Source: Desulfobacter postgatei 2ac9 (GTDB taxonomy: Bacteria; Desulfobacterota; Desulfobacteria; Desulfobacterales; Desulfobacteraceae). From it: a DNA stretch of 64,000 nucleotides. The stretch is taken from positions 2,846,279 through 2,910,278 of the forward strand of contig NZ_CM001488.1 of the NCBI RefSeq assembly GCF_000233695.2. The letters are read 5' to 3'. Numbering within the stretch: the stretch's first letter is position 1; each line of letters starts with the position of its first letter. A model generated the notes under the pieces. That model ran no database searches. It was not told where the DNA came from and saw only the letters and a program-made list of their open reading frames with translations. This document shows, piece after piece, positions 1 through 7,671 of this stretch. Made by a program: the position numbers and the translations under genes.

Positions 1-528
1 TGGCTTATGATTCGCCCTCTGGACAAGTCCACCCGAAATGCCCTGGGCGGCCTGTCCATTCTGAAATTGCCGTATATGACGCTTTTGACCTATGAACTGC
101 CGGCAGAACATATCCTTGTGGTGGAAAACATTGAGCCCGGACTTGCCCTGCGGCCCATGGAAGATACCATTGCCGTCATCGGCGGCGGCAAAAATGTGGC
201 CTGGATGGATGCGGTCTGGCTGAAAGAAAAGCATGTGGGATACTGGGGGGACATTGACACCTGGGGGCTCTGCTTTTTAAGCGATGCCAGAAGCAAAGTG
301 AAACATTTATCCGCCCTGATGATGGATAAAGAGACCCTGCTGGCCCACGAATCGCGGATGAGTTTAGAGCGCCAGCCGGCGCCCTCTTTGCCTCAATATT
401 TAACCGAAGATGAGATTGCGCTGTTCCAGGATCTGAACTCCGGAACGTTTCAGTCAAACCGTCTGGAGCAGGAACGCATCTGTGCGGATTATATCCGCAG
501 TGCATTGACTCGCTGGCACATTTCTTAA
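1..528 (+). CDS. jetD: Wadjet protein JetD, C-terminal part (cut by window edge)
   Basis: The reading frame is open from base 1 (codons for W-L precede the ATG at 7), so this is the 3' part of a longer gene. The protein matches the C-terminal DUF2220 domain of JetD, the Toprim-like nuclease subunit of the Wadjet (JetABCD) plasmid-defence SMC complex, which cleaves circular DNA. Counting from the ATG at 7, the Toprim acid is Glu40 in VVENIEPGL and the DxD pair is Asp82/Asp84 in YWGDIDTWGL; the family tail MDKETLLAHE and LEQERI is also present. jetA-C would lie to the left, outside the window. The visible part is intact, with all expected acidic residues. Whether the complete system exists cannot be seen here. 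Confidence 0.82.
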   Translation, partial: WLMIRPLDKSTRNALGGLSILKLPYMTLLTYELPAEHILVVENIEPGLALRPMEDTIAVIGGGKNVAWMDAVWLKEKHVGYWGDIDTWGLCFLSDARSKVKHLSALMMDKETLLAHESRMSLERQPAPSLPQYLTEDEIALFQDLNSGTFQSNRLEQERICADYIRSALTRWHIS

Positions 529-594
529 CGCGACCGCGGTTATCATCACTTTAGGGCGCAAACAGCTGATCGGAAGTGGGTTATGTACCTTAAA

Positions 595-765
595 TAGTCC
601 CGGGATGAAGTTGAAGCCAAATTCAAAGGCATCATGCAAAGCATCCACCACGCCTGCCTGGATGTGGCTGAAGCGTACGGAACCCCCGGCAATTACCTGA
701 ACGGTGCCAATATCGCAGGGGTTGTCAAGGTGGCGGACGCCATGATGGATCAGGGTATTGTCTGA
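595..765 (+). pseudogene. gdhA: 3' remnant of NADP-glutamate dehydrogenase gene
   Basis: Translation of 598-765 gives the last roughly 55 residues of hexameric NADP-dependent glutamate dehydrogenase: SRDEVEAKFKGIM, a His-His-Ala-Cys segment, then NYLNGANIAGVVKVADAM and a normal stop at 763-765. Directly upstream in frame is TAG (595-597), where the family usually has Trp (TGG) before the Ser/Lys-x-E-x-V segment, so a nonsense mutation is likely. Nothing recognisable as the rest of the enzyme lies between this point and the jetD stop at 528. I read it as a stump left when incoming DNA, perhaps the defence island, replaced the 5' part of gdhA. It is not expected to be functional. Confidence 0.75.
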
Positions 766-777
766 TCTATACGGTTA

Positions 778-2409
778 TCAGGACGACAGCACTTTTCGGC
801 AGGCAAAGGAAAAATCTTCTGGATAGCATCCGGCGATAAAACGCATCTGGGCCTCGGAAAAGGTGCCCGGCGCATAGGGCAGACGCGGGATAAACGAGTA
901 GACAAGGTGCTGCTCGGTGACCGGGCTGTTAAACCGGCCTGAAAATTCCACGCTTGTGACCATCTGTGCGCCCAATGTTTCCAGGGTCTGGACGGCTATA
1001 CGGATGCCGGTGTCCAGGGCATTGCGGGTTGCGGTGTCGGCGGAAAGCACATGGGGGCAGGGGGCTTTGGTCATCAGCATCAGCTCCCATTCACTGACCT
1101 GGGCCTTGGGGGCAAACAGCATGACTTTGTCGTTTTCCCAGACGACCAAATCATTGGGACCGTCCGGGTTCATGTCTGTTCGCTGATTGTTTTTAATGGC
1201 CTTGATAAAGGCGGTAAAAAAATTTGTGTTGTAGGCGGCTTTATAATCCCGGATAAAGTCAGCCACAAGATCCCCGCAGGAAAAACAGGGATAACGGTTG
1301 CCGTCGCTATCCAAGATGCTTTCCGGAATCATGGCGTTCTGCTGGTGGATCATCTGGTGGGAGGCATGCAGCCGGTGTCCGGACTGGGCAAACCCGAATC
1401 CGAAATTCCATCCCCATAACGCCCCTGTAAAAAAGGGAGACTCACTGTCCAATGGGCTGCGGTCCCCCGATAGCAGGGCATCCGTGATTTCCATGCGCAG
1501 TGCCTCAAGTTCATCTGTTGAGAGAGGCCGGCCGGTTGCCGGCAGCGTCACGCCCAGCATCTGGGCAAGGCGTACATAGATGCGCTGGTAATACAGATGC
1601 CGGATACCTGCCATGTCAGACGGGGTCAGGTCATTGGCCCGGTAGCGGATTTGGTCATTGGCCATGTTAGTGGCATAATGGCCCCAGGGAATGTATGAGT
1701 TAGCCCGCATATATTCAAAAACATGGGTGTTATTCAGGCTTTCTCCCACAATGGGGCTGTCCCCCTGAATGCCGGGTTTGAGGACCATCACCTCTTTATA
1801 AACATCGGGCAGGGCCGGGTTGTTGCCAAGCACATCATAAAGATCATGGTCGTGGATGACCGGGAAGAGCCAGCCTTGATTGTTCTTTCCAAAGGAAAGA
1901 CCCGTGGGCGGATGGTCCTTACCATTATCATATACAAAATCGCAGGCAAGGCCGGCAAGTGCACAAAGCTCCTCCGGGTCCGTGGACGCCTGGGCCAGTG
2001 CCAGTTTCAGGGGGCGGGGAAGCAGTTCCAGCATCTGGGTCACAGTATTCCGCTGCACGCCTTTTCCCTTTTGCCACTGTTTCAGACAAGCGCTTAAGGA
2101 GCAGTCCGACCGGGCCGGAAGGCATATGGTATCGGGACGTTTCGCCTTGCGGTCCGCCCAGTCCGAATTGATAAAGGTGCTGCCCCGGAATGGAAACGCA
2201 TTGGCGATTTCATAAATTCGGTCATCCATGCTTGCCTGGACCTGCCCCTGGGGATAATTCTGCAGGTTTTTCACAGGCCTGCCATCAGGAAGGCGGCCAA
2301 GCACATCGTCAGTGCTATTTTGCCTGAAATTATCCACATCAAATCCAGGTTTGTGGATTCCCACTACAAATTGCCCCTGGGGGGTGACGCAGGTTCTGGG
2401 CGTTTTCAT
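778..2409 (-). CDS. GalT/HIT-superfamily-like protein (distant)
   Basis: A 543-residue protein of unassigned function. Its middle and C-terminal parts look like a distant relative of galactose-1-phosphate uridylyltransferase: a His cluster at residues 345-355 (GHRLHASHQMIHQQ) at the position of the GalT/HIT active-site histidines, then after residue 410 a segment resembling the GalT C-terminal domain (WENDKVMLFAPKAQ, SEWELMLMTKAPCPHV, and FSEAQMRFIAGCY near the end). The first 180 residues have no recognised match. The start ATG directly abuts the stop of the cupin gene (TAG-ATG), so the two are co-transcribed and probably translationally coupled. Nucleotidyl transfer or hydrolysis is a reasonable guess, but the substrate is unknown. 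Confidence 0.55.
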   Translation of the reverse strand: MKTPRTCVTPQGQFVVGIHKPGFDVDNFRQNSTDDVLGRLPDGRPVKNLQNYPQGQVQASMDDRIYEIANAFPFRGSTFINSDWADRKAKRPDTICLPARSDCSLSACLKQWQKGKGVQRNTVTQMLELLPRPLKLALAQASTDPEELCALAGLACDFVYDNGKDHPPTGLSFGKNNQGWLFPVIHDHDLYDVLGNNPALPDVYKEVMVLKPGIQGDSPIVGESLNNTHVFEYMRANSYIPWGHYATNMANDQIRYRANDLTPSDMAGIRHLYYQRIYVRLAQMLGVTLPATGRPLSTDELEALRMEITDALLSGDRSPLDSESPFFTGALWGWNFGFGFAQSGHRLHASHQMIHQQNAMIPESILDSDGNRYPCFSCGDLVADFIRDYKAAYNTNFFTAFIKAIKNNQRTDMNPDGPNDLVVWENDKVMLFAPKAQVSEWELMLMTKAPCPHVLSADTATRNALDTGIRIAVQTLETLGAQMVTSVEFSGRFNSPVTEQHLVYSFIPRLPYAPGTFSEAQMRFIAGCYPEDFSFACRKVLSS

Positions 2410-2760
2410 CTACATCTCCGGGGCTTTGGAAGGAACCAGGCACAGAAAGGCAAGATGTCCGTCCGAGCTGTTTTTTATCTGGTGATCAACATTGGGGGGG
2501 ACATAAACTGCGGTTCCCTGGGAAATGTCATGCCACTGATCCCCGAGAAGGACCTCGCCTTTGCCCTCAACCACATAAATTTCATGTTCCCAGTCATGGG
2601 TATGCCTGGGGGCATGACCGCCGGCTTCAACGTCAAATCTTCTCATGCAGAAATTGGGGGCGCCGTCATCCTTGCCGATGAGTACCCGTCCCGTAACACG
2701 TTTGACCATGTCGTTGTTCATTTTTGTGCCGGAAATATCTGTATAGTGTGTTGCTTTCAT
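2410..2760 (-). CDS. Small cupin-domain protein
   Basis: A 116-residue single-domain cupin. Motif 1 is at residues 52-70 (APRHTHDWEHEIYVVEGKG: His-x-His, Glu and Gly in the expected spacing) and motif 2 at about 88-101 (VYVPPNVDHQIKN, supplying the last metal-ligand His). The four ligands for a divalent metal are therefore present. The ATG follows an AGGAGA ribosome site about 5 nt upstream. It is the first gene of a two-gene unit with the GalT/HIT-like protein, suggesting a shared small sugar- or nucleotide-type substrate. Cupins of this size can be isomerases, dioxygenases or mere binding proteins; nothing here settles which. Confidence 0.8.
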   Translation of the reverse strand: MKATHYTDISGTKMNNDMVKRVTGRVLIGKDDGAPNFCMRRFDVEAGGHAPRHTHDWEHEIYVVEGKGEVLLGDQWHDISQGTAVYVPPNVDHQIKNSSDGHLAFLCLVPSKAPEM

Positions 2761-2817
2761 TTTATCTCCTTTAAAACGGCGCTGTCCTGCCGGTTTGGTA
2801 ATGACTTATGTCTGAAT

Positions 2818-3204
2818 TTAAGAGCCTGGGTCGTAATTGTCAATGCCTGTTCCTGCGCCGGATTTGTCCCGGACCGACCTGCCGGGATCGGACAGCTTTT
2901 GAATCAGCCGGTCTGTTTCTGCTTCCAATATTGCCAAATCATTACCGGAAATGGGCCGGGGTCCAAAACGAAGCTGTTTGTGAATCCGGATAACAGTCAT
3001 AAGGGATGGGATATCCTGCGGGGAAAAGGTTTTTTCTTTGATGCGAATGAAAAATTGTTCATAGGTTTCATGGGGTTTTCTTTCAAACCCGGAACGGGCA
3101 AGTTTTTTTTCTAATTTTCGGATATAGAAGTCAGGATGATGGTTAAAAGGCGCAGATGGATAATGGTCTTGTTCATGAAGATTGCTTTTTTCGCAATACC
3201 GCAA
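2818..3204 (-). pseudogene. C-terminal fragment, DUF4129/transglutaminase-type protein
   Basis: The frame gives a soluble segment (FYIRKLEKKLARSGFERKP, then ETYEQFFIRI and a later RFG) that resembles the cytoplasmic DUF4129 tail of TgpA-like membrane transglutaminases. None of the membrane helices or the Cys-His-Asp core is present. The apparent first codons (MRYCEK) lie inside the inverted repeat of the neighbouring 168-bp fold-back element, so the gene's 5' part has been removed or displaced. It is probably not expressed. The family assignment rests on a short stretch and is tentative. Confidence 0.4.
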
Positions 3205-3360
3205 AACTCACCCTCAAATTTGTTTTTCCATGGTAAAATCAAAACCTGGTACATTTTTTGATATGCTATTTTTGTTAAAAAGAACAACAATATAATTATT
3301 AAGCAATTAGTATGCCTATAAAAACAAATATAACTTTAAAGGTGGGTTTTGCGGTATTGC
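3193..3360. repeat. 168-bp fold-back (MITE-like) element
   Basis: Bases 3193-3212 and 3341-3360 are inverted copies with 19 of 20 positions matching (outer core GCAATACCGCAAAAC). After a small indel both arms continue into a shared ATTTGTTTTT block, so each arm is about 35-40 bp. The 128 bp between the cores is AT-rich and has no gene. One end interrupts the transglutaminase-type fragment, the other an IS66 tnpB remnant, which is what a non-autonomous miniature element would do. I see no obvious target-site duplication. Confidence 0.5.
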
Positions 3361-3499
3361 CAAACATGTGTCCTGAGAATGGATCTAAATTCAATGTTTC
3401 ACTTACAAGTACGGATAACCCATCAATGGATTTGCCCATATCAGTGCTCCCAAGTGCAATATGAATTTTTAAATTCTGGGTGGGAGAAAACATCAGCAC
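3361..3499 (-). pseudogene. IS66-family TnpB (Orf2) N-terminal remnant
   Basis: The frame starting at 3499 reads MLMFSPTQNLKIHIALGSTD, then GKSIDGLSVLV and LDPFSGHMF, which is the start of IS66 Orf2 (TnpB). Homology stops at GHMF exactly where the 168-bp fold-back element begins, and the rest of the roughly 115-residue protein is absent. The start overlaps the end of the tnpA remnant, as in intact IS66 elements. Non-functional. Confidence 0.7.
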
Positions 3500-3732
3500 C
3501 TCCCCAATACTTGGAGCACCTGGGCCAGGGTTGTCTGGGAAAATCGATCCGGTATTTCGATCTGAAATCGGTTATCTATATTCAGCCTTAATCCTTTTTG
3601 CTCAGAAAGGTTTAGAACCTGGGTGCTTTGTGTTGAATGGAGCTGAACGAATTCTGGAAAAAGGGTCTGGTTTTTGAATTTGCTTTTCCAGTATGTAAAA
3701 TGGAGCGCAGGCGCTTGATCAGTAATCGTCAA
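3493..3732 (-). pseudogene. IS66-family TnpA (Orf1) remnant
   Basis: The C-terminal half (RLNIDNRFQIEIPDRFSQ followed by LAQVLQVL) matches the conserved tail of IS66 Orf1, and the overlap with the tnpB start is the family's usual arrangement. The N-terminal helix-turn-helix portion is short and degenerate. No IS66 transposase (tnpC) or terminal repeat is visible nearby, so only a scrap of the element remains. Confidence 0.55.
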
Positions 3733-3781
3733 AATTTACGGGTTTCGGGCAATATGATAAGACATGTGATCAAAAAAAACA

Positions 3782-3810
3782 TTGACAATGACGGTGGTTT
3801 TGGGTATTGT
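3782..3810 (+). promoter_or_regulatory. Sigma-70-type promoter of tRNA-Lys
   Basis: A perfect -35 box TTGACA (3782-3787), 17-nt spacer, then TATTGT (3805-3810) lie just upstream of the tRNA at 3827, giving a start about 10 nt before the mature 5' end. Confidence 0.6.
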
Positions 3811-3826
3811 TCGGCGTTCATTTGAT

Positions 3827-3902
3827 GGGCCATTAGCTCAATTGGTAGAGCAACTGACTCTTAATCAGTAGGTCCTGGGTTCGATTCCCCGATGGCCCAC
3901 CA
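3827..3902 (+). tRNA. tRNA-Lys (anticodon CTT)
   Basis: A 76-nt cloverleaf: 7-bp acceptor stem GGGCCAT/ATGGCCC, D-arm, anticodon stem ACTGA/TCAGT with loop CTCTTAA (anticodon CTT, reading AAG), T-arm with GGTTCGATTCC, discriminator A and encoded CCA at 3900-3902. The 3' half is duplicated at 7797 because an integrative element used this gene as its attachment site; the copy here remains complete and should be functional. Confidence 0.97.
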
Positions 3903-3949
3903 CCACAGCAATAAGGCTTTCAGCGGTTTTTCGTTGGAAGCTTTTTTGC
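3852..3949 (+). repeat. Left attachment-site direct repeat of the tRNA-Lys island
   Basis: A 98-bp stretch covering the tRNA-Lys anticodon arm to CCA plus the downstream terminator. It matches 7797-7894 at 96 of 98 positions; the only differences are at 3903-3904 (CC against TT). This is an attL/attR-type repeat left by site-specific integration. Confidence 0.92.
3913..3947 (+). terminator. Intrinsic terminator of tRNA-Lys
   Basis: An imperfect hairpin (AAGGCTTTCAGCG against CGTTGGAAGCTT) is followed by a run of T residues. It lies inside the attachment repeat, so the island carries a second copy at its far end. Confidence 0.6.
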
Positions 3950-3968
3950 TTTTGTTTCCGGTTTGCCG

Positions 3969-3987
3969 CCACATAGCCCCCACTTTT
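3969..3987 (+). repeat. 19-bp direct repeat, left copy
   Basis: CCACATAGCCCCCACTTTT occurs here, 20 nt inside the left attachment repeat, and again at 7657-7675 across the integrase start. It is exact and in the same orientation. It could be an integrase arm-type site or a relic of an earlier integrase gene end. Confidence 0.6.
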
Positions 3988-4076
3988 TTATCCCTGTGGG
4001 TTAAAAATTCTTTTACGGCCCCCAATTTTTTATTATAATTAGACTTTCCTAACTATTTAGGTAAAAAGAGGTGTTT

Positions 4077-4205
4077 ATGGGTGGGCTTGGTTCAGGACGG
4101 CTTTTAAGATTCACCACGAAATCAACAGGGGCGCATTCCCATTTTCCCGGTTTTAAAAAAGTCTGTCTTTTAGTGCACAATGGTTCGGACAAATTTAGGC
4201 GCTAA
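4077..4205 (+). pseudogene. Truncated small gene with MGGLGSGR N-terminus
   Basis: A 42-codon frame with a good AGAGGTG ribosome site. It begins MGGLGSGRLLRFTTKST, a start I recognise from small uncharacterised proteins common on phages and islands (MGGxGSGR... with a Thr-rich follow-up). Its last codons run into the terminal inverted repeat of the IS4-like element, so the native 3' end is gone. The function of the family is unknown to me. Confidence 0.4.
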
Positions 4206-5515
4206 TAGCGCCGTAGTTTATAAGTTCCTCGTATTGAGGCGTATTTTTTATAAAGATAGGGTTCAAATCTAAGTGTGAAATAAATCGGTCCAGCAGGTGT
4301 TCATTGAAATAACGGGCCTTCCAGGATGCGATCGAACAGACTTTGGAATTAGAATTTTCAGCTTGTTCACGCTCCTGCTTTTTCAACAAATTGAGTGTGG
4401 TTAAAGATGCATTGAAATGGAAATTTAAAGCTTCTTTGCTTCTGGCTTGGCAATCAGTGAGTCCGGTAAACTGCTTGGCGTCTCGAAAGATAAACTCAAT
4501 CTGAAAACGAGCTCGATACATATTAAAAATATCTACTGGATCCAGGGTCAAATCGATTGAAAAAAATAAGGCATAACGATATTTTTTAGAATTTCGTTGA
4601 TCCAGCAGATAAACGACTCTCAGGTTGCGTTTAAAATGGGGAGAATTCAGATCTGCAGTATACAGACTGACACCCGGTTCAATTTCACTGACCAATTGCC
4701 ATCGAGAAAGATCCTCATATTTGACTTTGCCGTCATATTTTTTCTTGGCCCCTTTTCTTTTCTCATGTGGCCCCTTGTAGAGATAACGAAGATTTGCATC
4801 GTCTCTCAGACGGCCAACTTGATGAAAGCCCAGTCCGACAAGACCATCGATAAAGCGGGTTTTACTGTAAAATCCATCAGTGGCAATATAAAGGATACAA
4901 TGGGCACACAGGTAATTCTGGTTACGTTGAATTTGCTGCAGGTAAAAATCAATTCGATTTTCCTCTTTTTTGCCAATTTCACTGCCGGAAGGTGTCTGCT
5001 CAACAGAAAGATTGTAGGCGGTATTATAGTCCAGATCAACAATTGCCAATGATGATATTTCCTGCCCCTTTTTTGATTTGCCGACAACTCCACTCCAAAA
5101 ATAGTCGATCCCATAACTGTGTTTCCCACTTTTGGGTACAAACGAAGCATCAATTGCTGCCATCTTCTTGTTTGCTTCAGGTATGGTTTCCAAAATCAAC
5201 CGGTGATTCAATTCGGTAAAATCGAATGGCTTTTTGAAGTTCCTTGAAAAACTTTTTTCATGGAGAATACTGTAACGACTCATGTTGCGGTAATTCATTC
5301 GGCCCCGGAGGATCATTATTGTTGAAAATAAGATCAACAAGAACTTCAGTTGCGGTTTAGGGATAGACATTTGAGATAAAATAAGTTTTATTGTCTCCAT
5401 AGGGTTCTCCTTAGTTGATATGAAAATTTTACTTCGCAATAAAACTTTCTCAATTTTGGAGAACTCTTGTCTACCTTTTTTTACAAGACTACGCTAAAAA
5501 CTGTCCGAACTATTG
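4178..5515 (-). mobile_element. IS4-like insertion sequence, complete
   Basis: About 1.34 kb bounded by imperfect 20-21-bp terminal inverted repeats: left 4178-4197 and right 5495-5515, sharing the core GTTCGGACA. It carries one transposase gene whose stop codon lies within the left repeat. I could not see a clean target duplication. The two flanking genes converge on it and both lose their 3' ends inside it, so the insertion may have been accompanied by a deletion. Confidence 0.75.
4195..5400 (-). CDS. IS4-like DDE transposase
   Basis: A 401-residue transposase. From the chosen start the DDE triad is Asp84 (AAIDASF), Asp175 (YIATDGFY) and Glu302 in MYRARFQIEFIFRDAK, which also fits the Y-(2)-R-(3)-E-(6)-K signature of IS4-type enzymes. 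I prefer the ATG at 5398-5400 (METIKL) because AAGGAGAA lies at 5405-5412; an upstream in-frame ATG would add 13 residues without a ribosome site. The gene looks full-length and unbroken, so the element may still be active. Confidence 0.85.
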   Translation of the reverse strand: METIKLILSQMSIPKPQLKFLLILFSTIMILRGRMNYRNMSRYSILHEKSFSRNFKKPFDFTELNHRLILETIPEANKKMAAIDASFVPKSGKHSYGIDYFWSGVVGKSKKGQEISSLAIVDLDYNTAYNLSVEQTPSGSEIGKKEENRIDFYLQQIQRNQNYLCAHCILYIATDGFYSKTRFIDGLVGLGFHQVGRLRDDANLRYLYKGPHEKRKGAKKKYDGKVKYEDLSRWQLVSEIEPGVSLYTADLNSPHFKRNLRVVYLLDQRNSKKYRYALFFSIDLTLDPVDIFNMYRARFQIEFIFRDAKQFTGLTDCQARSKEALNFHFNASLTTLNLLKKQEREQAENSNSKVCSIASWKARYFNEHLLDRFISHLDLNPIFIKNTPQYEELINYGAISA

Positions 5516-6020
5516 GGTGATTAGAATTATCAGGATTTTCTAAATTTCCAGTTTGCCAAGAATACTTTCCTGAATCCAAATCCGTTTTTGAAAAAAGCAA
5601 TTCGTCTGGAATATCAAATAAATTTTTACTTTTTATAAAATCAAGAAACTGGAACGGATTCACTTTAAGATGGGCATAACAATAATACCAACAGTTAGAA
5701 ATTGTTTTTTCCATATCACTGTTTTTGTATTGTGAGATTTTTTCTTTATAATCACCTTCAACTGGCAAAGAAGTATTCAAACTCCTGGTGACTATTTGAT
5801 ATTTTTTCGAGTTTTGCAAAAATTCAATATCGAACAATAGAATAGATATTCCTATCGACCTTTGGCCTATTTCATTCGGTGCAATTAACAGCCGTAACCC
5901 CTCATCAAGTGTCCAGTAATCCAACTTTTTAAAATGTTGGTATCTGTCTATTCCCTCACAGGCATGTTCATATTCTTCAATCCGTCTTTCAAGCAGTTCC
6001 TGCTTTGTAATTTTCGGCAT
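5481..6020 (-). pseudogene. Unknown island gene truncated by the IS
   Basis: A 179-codon frame (MPKITKQELLERRIEEYEHA...) that I do not recognise. It has a leucine- and charge-rich N-terminus, then a mostly soluble body. The last dozen residues (NHPIVRTVFSV) are encoded by the right terminal repeat of the IS, so the true C-terminus is lost and the visible protein is a chimera. AT-rich codon use differs from the housekeeping genes. The start ATG follows GGAGAGATG. It could have been a cargo or defence gene of the island. Confidence 0.55.
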
Positions 6021-6128
6021 TTCATCTCTCCTACAAGATATCTGATTTTTGAGCCTGGGAAAGGTGGTTCAGGATTACCCCCGGTTCAATCCAGGGAGCG
6101 ACCCCGAATCTATCCCAGGAAAATGGAA

Positions 6129-6353
6129 TTATTCAAAGGCGTTCCGGTTTATACCGGATTGCCTGATAATGGAAAGCAGGGTCCCTTTTTTTAGTTCTTT
6201 ATGATCTGGCACCGGAACGGTGATGGTGGACCCCTCAATTTTCTTTTGCATAATCACATGGCTGCCCCGTCTGCGGATCTCTGCAAAACCATTGGCAGAT
6301 AATATTGAACAGGCTTCTTTTCCAGATAAGACCCGCAGCTTAACCAACGGCAA
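6129..6353 (-). CDS. hicA: HicA-type mRNA interferase toxin
   Basis: A 74-residue YcfA/HicA protein with the double-stranded RNA-binding-like fold. The catalytic His32 lies in the RRRGSHVIMQK motif, and the family's VPVPDHKELKKGTL segment follows. HicA toxins cleave mRNA when their antitoxin is degraded. The gene overlaps the 3' end of hicB by 14 nt; the antitoxin-first order is seen in some hic loci and the reverse in others. It is likely a stabilisation module of the tRNA-Lys island. Confidence 0.9.
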   Translation of the reverse strand: MPLVKLRVLSGKEACSILSANGFAEIRRRGSHVIMQKKIEGSTITVPVPDHKELKKGTLLSIIRQSGINRNAFE

Positions 6354-6561
6354 CCTCCATCTGGGTGATATAAATTTCCTCTTTAAGCCGGGTCTCTATT
6401 TCGCCCGGGGATGCGCATTCAAAAAATAGTTCAAGGGCTTCCTGCAGATTTTCCCTTGCTTCGGCAACGGTTTCCCCCTGACTGGCTATGTCGAGTTCAG
6501 GGCATAAGGAAACATAACCGGTTCCCTCTTTTTCAATGATTGCGGTCAAGAATCTTTTCAT
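6340..6561 (-). CDS. hicB: HicB-type antitoxin
   Basis: A 73-residue HicB protein: the N-terminal RNase H-like fold with FLTAIIEKEGTGYVSLCPELD and the GETVAEARENLQEALELF helix. I choose the ATG at 6559-6561 because AAAGGATG stands just upstream and the protein then begins in the usual family way; an earlier ATG at 6577 lacks a ribosome site. No separate DNA-binding domain is evident in the short C-terminus, so autoregulation might need another protein. It forms one unit with hicA. Confidence 0.9.
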   Translation of the reverse strand: MKRFLTAIIEKEGTGYVSLCPELDIASQGETVAEARENLQEALELFFECASPGEIETRLKEEIYITQMEVAVG

Positions 6562-6606
6562 GAGACATCCTTTATTCATTGGGTCATATATTTTTTCTCA
6601 AAACAA

Positions 6607-7671
6607 TTATTTCATATTCACAACGTTATTTCTTGCGATTTTCTCAACCTCGTCTTTCTTATTGAAAACCTTCTCCATGGTTGTAGCCGCTTTTTTGTTC
6701 CGGCCTGGTGCAAGGTGGGCGTATCGTTCAGTCATGGTCAAGGAAGCATGGCCCAGCAATTCCTTGACTTCATAAAGGCTTATGCCTTCCATAACCAGCC
6801 ATGACGCGAAGGTATGGCGCAGAGTGTGAAATGTAACCCGTTGCCGCCGGTCCTCAATGCCGTTATTTAGCCCGGCTTCGGATACTGACCTGGGGAACGA
6901 TTTTGAAATTTGTTTCCTTGTCCCGCCGGTTTTTCGGTCTGGAAAAACAAGGTCTTGTTTTTCGCCCTGGTATTTTGCCACAAAAAAGGACTGAATGTCT
7001 GCTGTCATTGATAGGGTTCTGGTCTTACTGGATTTTGTATCCAACAGGGGTATAAGGCCATGGTCGAGATCAACGTCATTCCAGGCAAGTGAAAAGATTT
7101 CACCGGCTCTTAATCCACAGTGCAGGGATAGCAGTGCCATTTCGTATGTTTCCGGACTTTTTTTTTGAAGGATTTCCAATAGGGCGTGAGCTTCAGCATG
7201 GGACAGAAATCTGACCCGCTTATTATCGTATTTGGGCTTTTTCACCCTTGTGGTGGGTATGTCCCCATGGAAATATTTCAACCGTTCAGCATGACGGAAT
7301 ATTTGCCCCAGGGTGGTTAAAGTGTATTCAATTGTGCGTGGAGACTTCCGGGCAGTGGTCATTTCCTTTTTCAACCGTTCCAGGTCAAAGGCTGAAATCT
7401 CTTTTAACGGCTTGTCGCCCATGGTTGTTTTTATCCAAAGTCTGAAAAGCTGTTCCTCGGTTACAGCTGTTTTGGTCTTCGCCTGGATTATGGCCGGATA
7501 ATAAATTTCATCAAAATAGGTGGACAGGGATATGTTGTCTTTTTCTTTTTGTTCTTGCCGGGCTTGCTCCTGCTGCTTTTCCTCCTCAACCTTTGTCCGG
7601 ACATCTGACAAACGGCTTTCTCCGTTGTTGTGTATATCGGTTGGCCAACTCTGCCCCCACATAGCCCCCAC
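6607..7671 (-). CDS. Tyrosine recombinase/integrase of the island
   Basis: A 354-residue phage-type integrase: N-terminal SAM-like core-binding domain (about residues 50-135) and C-terminal catalytic domain. Active-site residues are visible: Arg188 (GLRAGEIF), Lys213, His282-x-x-Arg285 (HTLRH), His308 (LLGHAS) and Tyr317 (ERYAHL). It reads away from the right attachment repeat 125 nt upstream of its start, the classic arrangement for a tRNA-targeting island. The start is uncertain: GTG at 7669-7671 or ATG at 7660-7662, and the frame stays open further upstream. The start region coincides with a 19-bp repeat also found at the other end of the island. Confidence 0.92.
   Translation of the reverse strand: MGAMWGQSWPTDIHNNGESRLSDVRTKVEEEKQQEQARQEQKEKDNISLSTYFDEIYYPAIIQAKTKTAVTEEQLFRLWIKTTMGDKPLKEISAFDLERLKKEMTTARKSPRTIEYTLTTLGQIFRHAERLKYFHGDIPTTRVKKPKYDNKRVRFLSHAEAHALLEILQKKSPETYEMALLSLHCGLRAGEIFSLAWNDVDLDHGLIPLLDTKSSKTRTLSMTADIQSFFVAKYQGEKQDLVFPDRKTGGTRKQISKSFPRSVSEAGLNNGIEDRRQRVTFHTLRHTFASWLVMEGISLYEVKELLGHASLTMTERYAHLAPGRNKKAATTMEKVFNKKDEVEKIARNNVVNMK

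Noticed and set aside
2320-3114. 264-codon rightward frame opposite the GalT-like and cupin genes
   Set aside because: It is the antisense shadow of two well-supported genes and gives a product with no recognisable features.
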